Assembly: GCA_031549145.1 (NCBI GenBank)
Contig: JAVBQI010000147.1
Span: 1 to 9,173, forward strand
DNA length: 9,173 bases
Reading direction: 5' to 3'
Source: JAVBSX01 sp031549145
Lineage (GTDB): Bacteria; Planctomycetota; Planctomycetia; Pirellulales; Thermoguttaceae
The position numbers and the translations under genes were made by a program. Below, piece by piece: positions 1-6,538 of this stretch (the first letter of the stretch is position 1; every line of letters starts with the position of its first letter). The notes beneath the pieces were generated by a model, which saw nothing but the letters and a program-made list of their open reading frames with translations, was not told the DNA's origin and searched no databases.

Positions 1-993
1 GCGAAACTCGTTTTTCATGCCCAGCCGAAAGCGAAGGACATCGTCGATGATTGGAAGGAACACACGCTGGTCTGGACGCCGCTTTATTCGCAAACCAAGG
101 GGATACGGACGCGGATCAGCCGCAGCGATATGAATATTGCCTTGCGCTGGGCGACGCTTGGGATTCCGGCCGCGATTTACAACGACGGGGACAACCTCAT
201 CCCGATCCGTCTGCGCGGTACTCCGGAAGAACGGAACGATTTGACGAACATCGAAAACATTCCCGTCTGGGGGCTTTCGACGTATTCCGTGCCGCTGGCC
301 CATGTAATTTCCGAAGGGAAACTGCAATGGCAACCGTCGCAAATCCGGCGACGCGACGGCGTTGCGACGATCACGATCGGCTGCAACCCCGAGGACGACA
401 TCGCCTGGAACGACCTTTTCGCGATGGTGCAAAAAGACATTGAAGGGATCGAGCTCCCTCCCGGTTACGAAATGGCCTGGGGCGGGCAACAGGAAAAGTC
501 AATGGAAGCCGAGCAGACGCTTTTGGGCCAACTGCCGATCGCTCTGGTCCTGATGTCGGTGATCGTCGTCGCCCTGTTCAACTCCTTGCGGCAACCGCTG
601 ATCATCCTCTGCACGTTCCCGCTGCTGCTGATCGGGATTACGGTCGGTTTGTTGGTCACCGGCCTGCCGTTCGGGTTTATGGCGTTGGTCGGGGCGATGT
701 CGCTCCTCGGGATGAGCGTCCGCAACGGCGTCGTGCTGATGAGCCAAATCGACGTTGAAATGGCGAAAGGGGAATCTCCCTACGAAGCGATCGTCGCCGC
801 TTCGGTCGAGAGGATGCGGCCGGTTACCGTCGCGGCGATGACCGTCGTCGTCGGGATGATCCCGCTTTTGCGCGACCCGTTGTTCAATTCAATGGCCGCG
901 GCGATTATGTTCGGCCTCATTTTCGCGACGGGCCTGACGCTACTGATCGTCCCGGCACTTTACATGATTTTCTTCCGCGTCAAGTTGCCTTGA
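1..993 (+). CDS. RND-family efflux permease, C-terminal part (5' end outside window)
   Basis: Inner-membrane proton-driven efflux permease of the AcrB/MdtC type, normally the pump of a tripartite export complex. The frame is open from base 1 and ends with TGA at 991-993, giving 330 residues; family members have about 1,000-1,050, so roughly two thirds lie upstream of the window. Visible parts: periplasmic porter domain (about residues 1-170, with ISRSDMNIAL, the loop GDNLIPIRLR, and LPPGYEMAWGGQQE just before the membrane), then the last membrane spans: LPIALVLMSVIVVALF, PLIILCTFPLLLIGITVGLLV, FGFMALVGAMSLLGMSVRNGVVLM, VTVAAMTVVVGMIPLL and AAIMFGLIFATGLTLLIVPALYMIFF. The motif GMSVRNGVVL has Arg (codon 721-723) where AcrB has its proton-relay Lys940. 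The sequence does not settle the substrate (drug or metal). No partner gene is visible downstream. Confidence 0.93.
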   Translation, partial: AKLVFHAQPKAKDIVDDWKEHTLVWTPLYSQTKGIRTRISRSDMNIALRWATLGIPAAIYNDGDNLIPIRLRGTPEERNDLTNIENIPVWGLSTYSVPLAHVISEGKLQWQPSQIRRRDGVATITIGCNPEDDIAWNDLFAMVQKDIEGIELPPGYEMAWGGQQEKSMEAEQTLLGQLPIALVLMSVIVVALFNSLRQPLIILCTFPLLLIGITVGLLVTGLPFGFMALVGAMSLLGMSVRNGVVLMSQIDVEMAKGESPYEAIVAASVERMRPVTVAAMTVVVGMIPLLRDPLFNSMAAAIMFGLIFATGLTLLIVPALYMIFFRVKLP

Positions 994-1198
994 GAACCGC
1001 TTCGAAAACCATTGATCAAGTTCCAGATTAAAAATGAACTGACATTCCGTCATCCCCGCGCAGGCGGGGATCCAGAGATTACGGTTTCCCTTTGGACCCC
1101 CGCCTGCGCGGGAGTGACGGTTCCATTCCAAAATAAAGGGGCAAAAATTTTCTGGGACTCAGTATCAACACAGCTCGTAGTTCGCAACCTGTTTTCCT
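994..1198. other. Intergenic spacer between the RND permease and the repeat-protein gene
   Basis: No coding sequence is supported here. Short open frames across it translate to peptides such as RAGGDP and PACAGMT, which are readings of the palindromic repeat at 1047-1120. Downstream of that repeat, 1121-1198 is A/T-richer and presumably carries the promoter of the next gene, but I see no convincing -35/-10 pair and no Shine-Dalgarno before the ATG at 1199. Confidence 0.7.
1047..1120. repeat. REPIN-like inverted repeat, two 28-bp arms
   Basis: The left arm (1047-1074) and the reverse complement of the right arm (1093-1120) match at 25 of 28 positions, separated by 18 bp. Each arm also contains its own small palindrome: CCCCGC-GCAG-GCGGGG at 1053-1068 and a matching one in the right arm. 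Outer ends read CCGTCA and TGACGG. Two short REP-like palindromes in opposite orientation form the organisation of REPIN/BIME elements, which are spread non-autonomously by REP-associated transposases in other bacteria. It lies 53 bp past the permease stop and could also end or protect that transcript, although there is no T-run after it. Confidence 0.8.
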
Positions 1199-2464
1199 AT
1201 GAGATTGATTTTACCGGCCGTCGTTCTCACGTTTTTCGCCTCTCTCGCTTTGGGTGCGGAGGTCTCCTACCCGAAAGCGGCGTTGCAACGCGATCCGCTC
1301 GAAGACGGGCAATCGCTGTACCCGGGAACTCCCGAGGCTCCCCTCGCGAGCGGCAACGCGGTTCGAATCGACTACGTTCCCGGCGAAAAGACGGCCGACC
1401 CCGATTCGACGTTCGGCGGGTTTGCCCGAACCGGGACGAGCGAGAAGAACAAGTTGACGATCCGAAACGGGCATGTCGTTCGATTCGCCTTCGGCGGTTG
1501 CTCGCTCAAAGGGGATGTCAATGCGAACGAGGTCGTTTTCTCCGACGGGATCGCCGCTGATGCCGCGATCGGCAAGCTTTGCGGCGGTCAAACACAAGAC
1601 GGCGACTTGAGCGACAATTCCGTAACGATCATCGGCGGGCGGATCGTCGGCGACGTGTACGGCGGTGATGCCGACGCCGACGGCAGCGCGTCAAGCAACC
1701 GGGTCGTGATCCGCGGCGGGACACTCTCGGGTTTCGTCAACGGCGGCGGGGTGAGCGGCGTCGGCATCGCGCGAAAGAACAGTGTCCGCATTTCCGGCGG
1801 GACGATCGACATGGGCGTTGCCGGCGGCTTTGCTCATTTCGCGAGCGGTTCGCCCCCCAAATCTGTCAAGAGCGAGAACGGAACGCCTGAGGAAAAGACA
1901 AATTCGGCCCTCGAAAATACGGTCAGCATTTCCGGCAACGCGGAAATCGGCGGCAACGTCTCGGGCGGTTTTATTCTGGATTCGGACGGCTCGGCCAATC
2001 GAAACGCACTTGAAATTTCCGGCGGGACAATTCGGGGGAACGTGTACGGCGGCCGGGCTTACAGCGGCGAGGCCGACGGCAACGCGATCGTGATTTCCGG
2101 CGGAACGATCAAGAGCCGTGAGAACGCGGTGTACGCCGGGTTTGTTTACAAGCCGGAGAGCGGGCGGGCCGAAGGGAACACGATCACGCTTTCCGGTTCG
2201 CCCGATTTGACAACGATCTCGCTGTACGGCAACAATCTTTCGAGCTGGAAAACCGATGGCAACACGCTCAACGTCAAAGGGTTTCAAGGAACCGTTGTCG
2301 GCCTTTCGCGTTTTCAGGAAATCAACATCGACAAAGAAAGCTGCATCATCGTGATCGGCGAAGGGCCGCACGAAATTTTCAACCTGAACAACGAAGGTCG
2401 GTTGATTTTTCAAAACGGCAAGCCAACGGTCCTCGGAAAAGCGAGCGGCAATCCGGTCGAGTAA
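1199..2464 (+). CDS. Secreted autotransporter-like beta-helix repeat protein (421 aa), no barrel domain
   Basis: Predicted exported protein of unknown function. Residues 1-20 are a signal peptide (positive MR, hydrophobic core LILPAVVLTFFASLALG, likely cut near residue 19 or 20). From about residue 84 to 365 there are about ten imperfect repeats beginning with Asn: N-x-V-x-I-S-G-G-T-I-x-G-x-V-Y-G-G and variants, e.g. NSVTIIGGRIVGDVYGG (140-156), NALEISGGTIRGNVYGG (269-285) and NAIVISGGTIK (295-305). This alternating hydrophobic/Gly pattern is typical of passenger domains that fold as a right-handed beta-helix. The chain ends after a short region (366-421) with no C-terminal beta-barrel, LPxTG, PEP-CTERM or other obvious anchor, so its surface attachment is unexplained. 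Start chosen because it gives the signal peptide directly; no Shine-Dalgarno is visible. It converges on the kinase gene with 46 bp between them. Confidence 0.82.
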   Translation: MRLILPAVVLTFFASLALGAEVSYPKAALQRDPLEDGQSLYPGTPEAPLASGNAVRIDYVPGEKTADPDSTFGGFARTGTSEKNKLTIRNGHVVRFAFGGCSLKGDVNANEVVFSDGIAADAAIGKLCGGQTQDGDLSDNSVTIIGGRIVGDVYGGDADADGSASSNRVVIRGGTLSGFVNGGGVSGVGIARKNSVRISGGTIDMGVAGGFAHFASGSPPKSVKSENGTPEEKTNSALENTVSISGNAEIGGNVSGGFILDSDGSANRNALEISGGTIRGNVYGGRAYSGEADGNAIVISGGTIKSRENAVYAGFVYKPESGRAEGNTITLSGSPDLTTISLYGNNLSSWKTDGNTLNVKGFQGTVVGLSRFQEINIDKESCIIVIGEGPHEIFNLNNEGRLIFQNGKPTVLGKASGNPVE

Positions 2465-2475
2465 TGTTCATTGCC

Positions 2476-2503
2476 CCGGCGTCTGCGCCGCTCGGCTAAA
2501 CGG
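2476..2503. repeat. 28-bp direct repeat, copy 1 (downstream of kinase gene)
   Basis: Identical over 28 bp to 5142-5169, same orientation. It starts CCGGCGTCTGCGCC and ends GGCTAAACGG. Internal hairpin CGGCG-TCTG-CGCCG (2477-2490), overlapping a second small one, GCCG-CT-CGGC. It fills most of the 46-bp gap between the convergent stops at 2464 and 2511, so it may also serve as a structural barrier between the two transcripts. Confidence 0.9.
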
Positions 2504-2510
2504 CGGTGCG

Positions 2511-5087
2511 CTATTCCGTTTCTTCCCGGAGTTGTTCCCGGGCCGTTTCGACGAAATCTTCCGCCCAAGGTCTTCCCTGATAGAGTTCGACAATCGCCTT
2601 GCGAATCGCCTTGGCTTTTTCAGGATCGGTCGGTTCCAATTCGGCGGCGTTGTTCAGACGCTTTTGCAACAAATCCCTTTGATCCTGGAAAGAAATTTTC
2701 AAATTCGATCGGATCGTTTCCAACCGACGTCGGGCCAACTCGACGCACAGATCGTTGCGGCTGCCGGTTCGGAGCTGTTCGCGGAGCGATTTTCCCGTCC
2801 CTTTTCCTTCTTCGAACTGGATTCGAGACGGTTTGGAATCGTAGCCGAAAAGATCGATGATCGCCTGAAATTTTTCGACCGACTGCTCCGGCTGCGAACG
2901 CGAGAGGTTCAATGCTTCGACGTAGGCTCTCTCGACCGGTTGGAGGCCGCTCGTATCGGCCATTTGGTTGACCAGACGCTCGAAATCCCGTTGCAGCCGG
3001 GAAAGCTTCAAATCCTCGTCGTATTGTTTGATCTTTTCCTGACGCGGATCGTTCGGGTAAAGAGTAAGGAAATCTTCGATTTTTTTCCTCGCACGAAACA
3101 GACCGGCACTTTGATTTTCGTCGGAATCCCGATTCACCTCGGCGATGATCCGGTCATACAACGTGTCGGCGGTCACCGGTTGCAGCATAAACCAGAAAAA
3201 AACCGCAAGCAAAATCAGACAAACCGAAGCGAGGATCGTCTGCGGGGAAATCAGCGCGGGTCGTTCGACGGAATCTTCGATGCTGAAATCTCCGAGCTCC
3301 TCTTCGCGAACGACGACGAAGCGGTTGGTTCGCGAAGTTCTCGCCGTCGGTTCTGGAAACGAGCTTTTGGCTTCCCCCACCTCGGAAGCGACGGTTTTTT
3401 CCGGAGACAGGCCGTCGGAAAGCAAGGCTTTGTCCGAAGCGATATTCGTCGAGCCGCCGCGATCGGTTTTCCGCGAGTTTTCCAAAAAGGCTTTGCGGTG
3501 CTCTTCTTCGCGCATCCAATCCTTTTTTCGGCCCGAAGCCAGTCCTTGAAGGTGCTTGCGCGAGGACTTTCGGGAACTCGTTTGGGACGTTTTTTTTCGC
3601 AGGGCATCGACGGGAGCATCGATCGAAGCCGGTTCCTTTCCGGTCGCGACATCGACGGGGCGTCCCGTTTTCACGGAGTCGGTCGGGATGGGAGGTTCTT
3701 GCGATTCGGGATGTTCCGACTCGCCCCCTCCTCCTTCTCGGAATGCCGATTCGCCGATTCGGAAATCGTACGCTTCGGCCCCCCAAGAACCGGGCGTACC
3801 CGGCTCCCGAGCCCCGGAGACGGACGATTCGGGCTGAAACAGGGTCGCCGCTTCCGACCAGCTGTTCAAATCGTGAGGGAAAGGGCTCAGCGGCTTTGCC
3901 GAAGACGGAAAAGGCGGAAAAAACGAAGTCCCTTCTTTTGCCGAAACAGGGTCTTCAATCCCCAAGACCTGGTCGTTTCGGGCTTCCGGGGACAGAAGAT
4001 CGGGTTGAACAAAAAACTCGCCGTCCTCAAGCACGCTTTTTTCGGTCGAATGCGTAACCGTGTTGCCGAAATGCGATTCCTTGGCTAAAAGAGCGACCTC
4101 TTCGATCGCGGAAATCCCTTTTTTTATGCTCGGTTTGGTCGGTTCGAAGGGGGATTCGGCGGGCGATTCGACAGGCGATTCCGAGGGGGGGATTTTTCGG
4201 CTCGGCGATTCCGATTCCGGCGATGTTTCGTCGCTCGGCTTGACCAGGATCAAATTGGGATTGCCGACGTAAGCGTGCAGGATCGACTGCAACCGCCGAG
4301 AGACGAGATAGGCGTTGGTCGGTCGTTCCTCCGGCTTGATCCGCAAAAGCTCGAAAATCACGGATTCGAATACCTCCGGCACGTCGTATCGAATCGCTTG
4401 AATGCCGGCAGGCGGGCCGCTTTGATGCTGTTTGACGATTTCCGGCAGCGTCTTCGCCTGGTAAGGCGGCTTGCCGACCAGGAGCGCGTACAAAACGGCC
4501 CCGAGAGCGTACAGGTCGGATTTCGGGGTGATCGGCATCCCGAGGGATTGTTCCGGGGCCATATATTCGAGCGTCCCGACCACCGAATTGATATTGGTTA
4601 AACGGCTCCCCCCGAAAATCTGGGCGATCCCGTAATCGGAAAGTTTGCTCCCCCCTTTTCGCTCCAACATGATGTTGGCCGGCTTGATGTCCCGATGTAC
4701 GATCCCCCGGTCGTGTGCGTGTTTCAAATCGAGGGACATTTCCAATCCGATTTTACAGACTTCGTCCCAGCGGTAGGCTCGTTTGCGGCGCAGCTCCTGT
4801 TGCAGGCTGTTCCCTTCGACCAGTTCCATGACATAGTACAAAAGGTCCTGCTCCTCGCCGAATCCGAAAAGGCGGACGATGTTCGGGTGCCGCAACCTTT
4901 TGAGGGTTTCGATTTCGATCTCGAAACGTCGCCGCAACTCCTCGTCCTCTTCGATCGGGGCCAACAAGACCTTGACGGCGGCCCGCTCGCCGGAATCGAC
5001 ATGTTCCCCTTCGTAAACGGACCCCATGCCCCCCCGGCCGAGGATCCGGACGATCCGAAAAGGTCCCAGTTGTCTTGGTTGTAACAT
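2511..5087 (-). CDS. Transmembrane Hanks-type Ser/Thr protein kinase (858 aa)
   Basis: Signalling kinase that phosphorylates Ser/Thr on unknown partners; kinase domain cytoplasmic, tail probably outside the membrane. Residues about 10-270 are a complete catalytic domain: Gly loop GRGGMGSVYEG (18-28), VAIK-type Lys39 in AAVKVLL, Glu58, HRDIKPAN (131-138, Asp133), DYG (151-153, in place of DFG), APE (177-179) and SDLYALGAVLYALLVGKPPY. Residues 280-610 are a low-complexity Ser/Pro/Glu/basic linker with 12-bp tandem units. One membrane span lies at about 614-636 (ILASVCLILLAVFFWFML). Residues 640-858 are charged helical, TPR-like or coiled coil; no PASTA domain. ATG at 5087 is chosen because MLQPRQLGPFRIVRILG begins right before the kinase fold; an upstream TTG frame (5180) would translate the 28-bp repeat into an Arg-rich stretch. 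No Shine-Dalgarno. A promoter lies at 5205-5233. Confidence 0.93.
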   Translation of the reverse strand: MLQPRQLGPFRIVRILGRGGMGSVYEGEHVDSGERAAVKVLLAPIEEDEELRRRFEIEIETLKRLRHPNIVRLFGFGEEQDLLYYVMELVEGNSLQQELRRKRAYRWDEVCKIGLEMSLDLKHAHDRGIVHRDIKPANIMLERKGGSKLSDYGIAQIFGGSRLTNINSVVGTLEYMAPEQSLGMPITPKSDLYALGAVLYALLVGKPPYQAKTLPEIVKQHQSGPPAGIQAIRYDVPEVFESVIFELLRIKPEERPTNAYLVSRRLQSILHAYVGNPNLILVKPSDETSPESESPSRKIPPSESPVESPAESPFEPTKPSIKKGISAIEEVALLAKESHFGNTVTHSTEKSVLEDGEFFVQPDLLSPEARNDQVLGIEDPVSAKEGTSFFPPFPSSAKPLSPFPHDLNSWSEAATLFQPESSVSGAREPGTPGSWGAEAYDFRIGESAFREGGGGESEHPESQEPPIPTDSVKTGRPVDVATGKEPASIDAPVDALRKKTSQTSSRKSSRKHLQGLASGRKKDWMREEEHRKAFLENSRKTDRGGSTNIASDKALLSDGLSPEKTVASEVGEAKSSFPEPTARTSRTNRFVVVREEELGDFSIEDSVERPALISPQTILASVCLILLAVFFWFMLQPVTADTLYDRIIAEVNRDSDENQSAGLFRARKKIEDFLTLYPNDPRQEKIKQYDEDLKLSRLQRDFERLVNQMADTSGLQPVERAYVEALNLSRSQPEQSVEKFQAIIDLFGYDSKPSRIQFEEGKGTGKSLREQLRTGSRNDLCVELARRRLETIRSNLKISFQDQRDLLQKRLNNAAELEPTDPEKAKAIRKAIVELYQGRPWAEDFVETAREQLREETE
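4141..4188 (-). repeat. Four imperfect 12-bp tandem units inside the kinase linker
   Basis: On the + strand the units are GGTTCGAAGGGG, GATTCGGCGGGC, GATTCGACAGGC and GATTCCGAGGGG. Read on the kinase strand they encode SESP-VESP-AESP-FEPT (about residues 302-317). They sit just after the kinase domain, in a region where length changes would leave the frame intact. Confidence 0.75.
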
Positions 5088-5141
5088 TCGAAGCGAAGGG
5101 GGGAATGTGAGGAACAAAAACGGCGATTTTCGTGGGTCGTA

Positions 5142-5169
5142 CCGGCGTCTGCGCCGCTCGGCTAAACGG
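5142..5169. repeat. 28-bp direct repeat, copy 2 (in kinase leader)
   Basis: Exact copy of 2476-2503 in the same orientation, 2,666 bp apart; the flanking bases differ on both sides (A versus C before, G versus C after). It lies between the kinase promoter and its ATG, so it would be part of the 5' untranslated RNA, where it can form the CGGCG-loop-CGCCG hairpin. Together with copy 1 it brackets the kinase gene. Confidence 0.9.
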
Positions 5170-5198
5170 GTAATACGCAAATTGGTTTTGCCCGTTTA
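5163..5198 (-). promoter_or_regulatory. Hairpin at the predicted 5' end of the kinase mRNA
   Basis: TAAACGGG at 5163-5170 pairs with CCCGTTTA at 5191-5198, an 8-bp perfect stem with a 20-nt loop. Inside it, TTTGC/GCAAA (around 5176-5190) could form a second small stem. The predicted transcription start (about 5198) coincides with the base of the stem. A 5'-terminal hairpin of this kind often stabilises mRNA; a regulatory role is inference. Confidence 0.5.
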
Positions 5199-5204
5199 AT
5201 TCAA

Positions 5205-5233
5205 ATTATAAATCAAAACGACGTCTCTCACAA
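5205..5233 (-). promoter_or_regulatory. Sigma70-like promoter for the kinase gene
   Basis: On the minus strand: TTGTGA (-35, 5228-5233), exactly 17 bp, then TATAAT (-10, 5205-5210; consensus). Predicted start near 5198, leaving an untranslated leader of about 110 nt before the ATG at 5087, which contains the hairpin and one 28-bp repeat copy. It suggests the kinase is transcribed separately from the upstream membrane-protein gene. Confidence 0.6.
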
Positions 5234-5330
5234 CAAATATTCTGAAACCGGTTAAAATTCCCGTCTTCAGTACGGTAGCGGCCCAACGAGGCCGCGGTTT
5301 GACCGAGGGTGAAGCCTATCGACGGTATAA

Positions 5331-6140
5331 TCATCTTTTTCCAAAACGATTGATCAATCGTCGCTGTCGGGGATGATCCAACAGCGCATAGCCGTAGGCT
5401 CCCATTGCGAGCGGAATCAGGATCGCGCTGGGACAGAAACAAAACGGTACGAAAAACGGCAGGGCCGAGCCGTACGATTCGGCGACGCCCTGGGTGAGGT
5501 AGGTCTCCGCGACCGGCAGGGCGAGAAGGCCGAGGTTCGCGAAAAGGCCGAGCCAAAGCCCAAAGCGGCAGCGCAAAATCCCGATCAGGAGAAAGATGCC
5601 GACGAAAAGAGTTCCGACCAGGAGATTGGCCTCGAATTTCCAAGGTTCTCCCTGTTTGAAAAAAACGACAAGAAATGCCGCTCCGCTGATACAAAGGGAT
5701 TGCAAAAAGGCGTAAATTCCGGGCCAATAATAAAAGATCTGCCGTAATTCGGTTTCGACGTTTCGGACGGCCTCTTCGCCGCGAAGCCCGAGCAACCAGG
5801 TGTTCAACCGGGCCGCTTGTAGTTCGTAATTCGGCGTCCGTGAGACATCGATTCCCCAGCGTCCCCGACCGGGAATGCGAAGCCGGATGCGACCGTGCCG
5901 CATTTCAATCCAACGGCCTGCGACGGATTGCGACAGCTGGTAAAACTCCTTGGCGTTCGGTTGATCGTCTTGAAAGGGCCCTTCGAGGCTCAGGGTCTCC
6001 GAAGTGACGTTGATCGTGTATTCGCGGGACCAGCCGATAAAGCGAAGGTGTTCTCCTTTCAAGAGGATCGGCAGCACCGGCTCCCCGCGCGAATCCGGAA
6101 CCTCAAAAGTGATGTCGATAATTTCCGTCGAAAGACTCAT
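5331..6140 (-). CDS. Membrane protein of unknown function, four predicted spans (269 aa)
   Basis: I do not recognise a family. Residues 1-135 look soluble and strand-rich (MSLSTEIIDITFEVPDS, then RIRLRIPGRGRWGIDVSR around 84-101), with a probable amphipathic stretch at 104-135. Four hydrophobic segments follow: about 141-161 (IYAFLQSLCISGAAFLVVFF), 171-190, 192-214 and 224-254 (rich in Phe, Pro and Cys: PFFVPFCFCPSA). The tail HPRQRRLINRFGKR is strongly basic and so probably cytoplasmic, which with four spans places the N-terminal domain in the cytoplasm too. There is no signal peptide. ATG at 6138-6140 is the only good start in frame; no Shine-Dalgarno. It lies upstream of the kinase on the same strand with 243 bp between them. 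A functional link to the kinase is possible but not shown. Confidence 0.72.
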   Translation of the reverse strand: MSLSTEIIDITFEVPDSRGEPVLPILLKGEHLRFIGWSREYTINVTSETLSLEGPFQDDQPNAKEFYQLSQSVAGRWIEMRHGRIRLRIPGRGRWGIDVSRTPNYELQAARLNTWLLGLRGEEAVRNVETELRQIFYYWPGIYAFLQSLCISGAAFLVVFFKQGEPWKFEANLLVGTLFVGIFLLIGILRCRFGLWLGLFANLGLLALPVAETYLTQGVAESYGSALPFFVPFCFCPSAILIPLAMGAYGYALLDHPRQRRLINRFGKR

Positions 6141-6200
6141 ATAACCGAAAACGTAAAATAACCGCCTGCCGTCTAAAGTTTATAAAACAGAGATGAGGCC

Positions 6201-6206
6201 ATTATA
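6201..6206 (-). promoter_or_regulatory. Possible -10 box for the 269-aa membrane-protein gene
   Basis: Minus-strand TATAAT 61 bp before the ATG at 6140. No -35 hexamer resembling TTGACA stands 16-18 bp upstream; a weaker alternative pair (TTGTAT, 17 bp, TTTATA) overlaps it. Tentative. Confidence 0.3.
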
Positions 6207-6275
6207 CAAGAAGAATCCGGGACGGTGTTCCCGGCCTGCGATACCGCAAGGGCGATTGCAAAGTCGTTGTTAAGC

Positions 6276-6382
6276 ACGCGGAGGCGCGGAGAACGCAGGG
6301 AAAGATTGTAAAATCATAAAAAGGCGGTAAACCAAAGGTTGCAGCGAGAGATTTTTGTTGAAAAACTCCGCGGCCTCCGCGT
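6276..6382. repeat. Imperfect inverted repeat, GC-rich arms (CGCGGAGGC type)
   Basis: The left arm ACGCGGAGGCGCGGAG (6276-6291) is the reverse complement of 6366-6382 except for one extra base in the right arm; the loop is 74 nt and A/T-rich. Arms of the type CGCGGAGGCGCGGAG...CTCCGC..CCTCCGCG are a familiar class of intergenic interspersed repeat in many environmental genomes (recollection, not checked). No coding potential. Confidence 0.7.
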
Positions 6383-6497
6383 CTCTGCGCGAAACACTAT
6401 ACTTTGCAATCCTTGTGGCGATACCCCTCATTCTCTCACAGGGGGGAGACAAACGGCGGAAAATCAGTATAGTGGGCTCTGGGGAGGACAGATCACC

Positions 6498-6538
6498 CTC
6501 TGTCCTCTGTCCTCTGTCCTCTGTCCTCTGTCCTCTGC
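6498..6538 (+). repeat. Tandem heptamer array (CTCTGTC)5 plus a partial sixth unit
   Basis: Five perfect CTCTGTC units run from 6498 to 6532, followed by CTCTGC (6533-6538), ending 4 bp before the mgtE ATG. A complementary GAGGACAG lies just upstream (6484-6491) and could pair with the array. It occupies the place of the ribosome-binding region; no Shine-Dalgarno is present. Arrays of this kind are prone to replication slippage. Confidence 0.92.

Larger units (their letters stand above)
5088..5330. other. Intergenic region between kinase and membrane-protein genes
   Basis: Holds the kinase leader and promoter (annotated separately), the palindrome AACCGGTT at 5246-5253, and a GC-rich inverted repeat GCGGCC-CAACGA-GGCCGC at 5278-5295 that lies 35 bp past the stop of the 5331-6140 gene. 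That hairpin has no T-run after it on the minus strand, so it is at best a weak terminator. No additional gene is supported. Confidence 0.6.

Noticed and set aside
940..1560. Short open frames on both strands across the inverted repeat
   Set aside because: Peptides such as RAGGDP and PACAGMT are well-known spurious translations of this palindromic repeat type.
2532..4088. Long open frame of 518 codons on the + strand opposite the kinase
   Set aside because: It is antisense to the kinase linker and tail, has Arg/Phe-rich low-information composition with no domain, and arises from the codon pattern of the real gene.
5088..5180. N-terminal extension of the kinase from a TTG at 5180
   Set aside because: It would read the 28-bp repeat as an Arg-rich peptide and starts with TTG, whereas ATG 5087 directly precedes the kinase fold.
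5278..5295. Intrinsic terminator after the 269-aa membrane-protein gene
   Set aside because: The GCGGCC/GGCCGC stem is good, but no T-run follows it on the minus strand.
5206..5727. 173-codon minus-strand frame overlapping the 269-aa membrane protein
   Set aside because: It is out of frame with the longer, clearly membrane-patterned gene, Arg/Pro/Ser-rich and without a recognisable domain.
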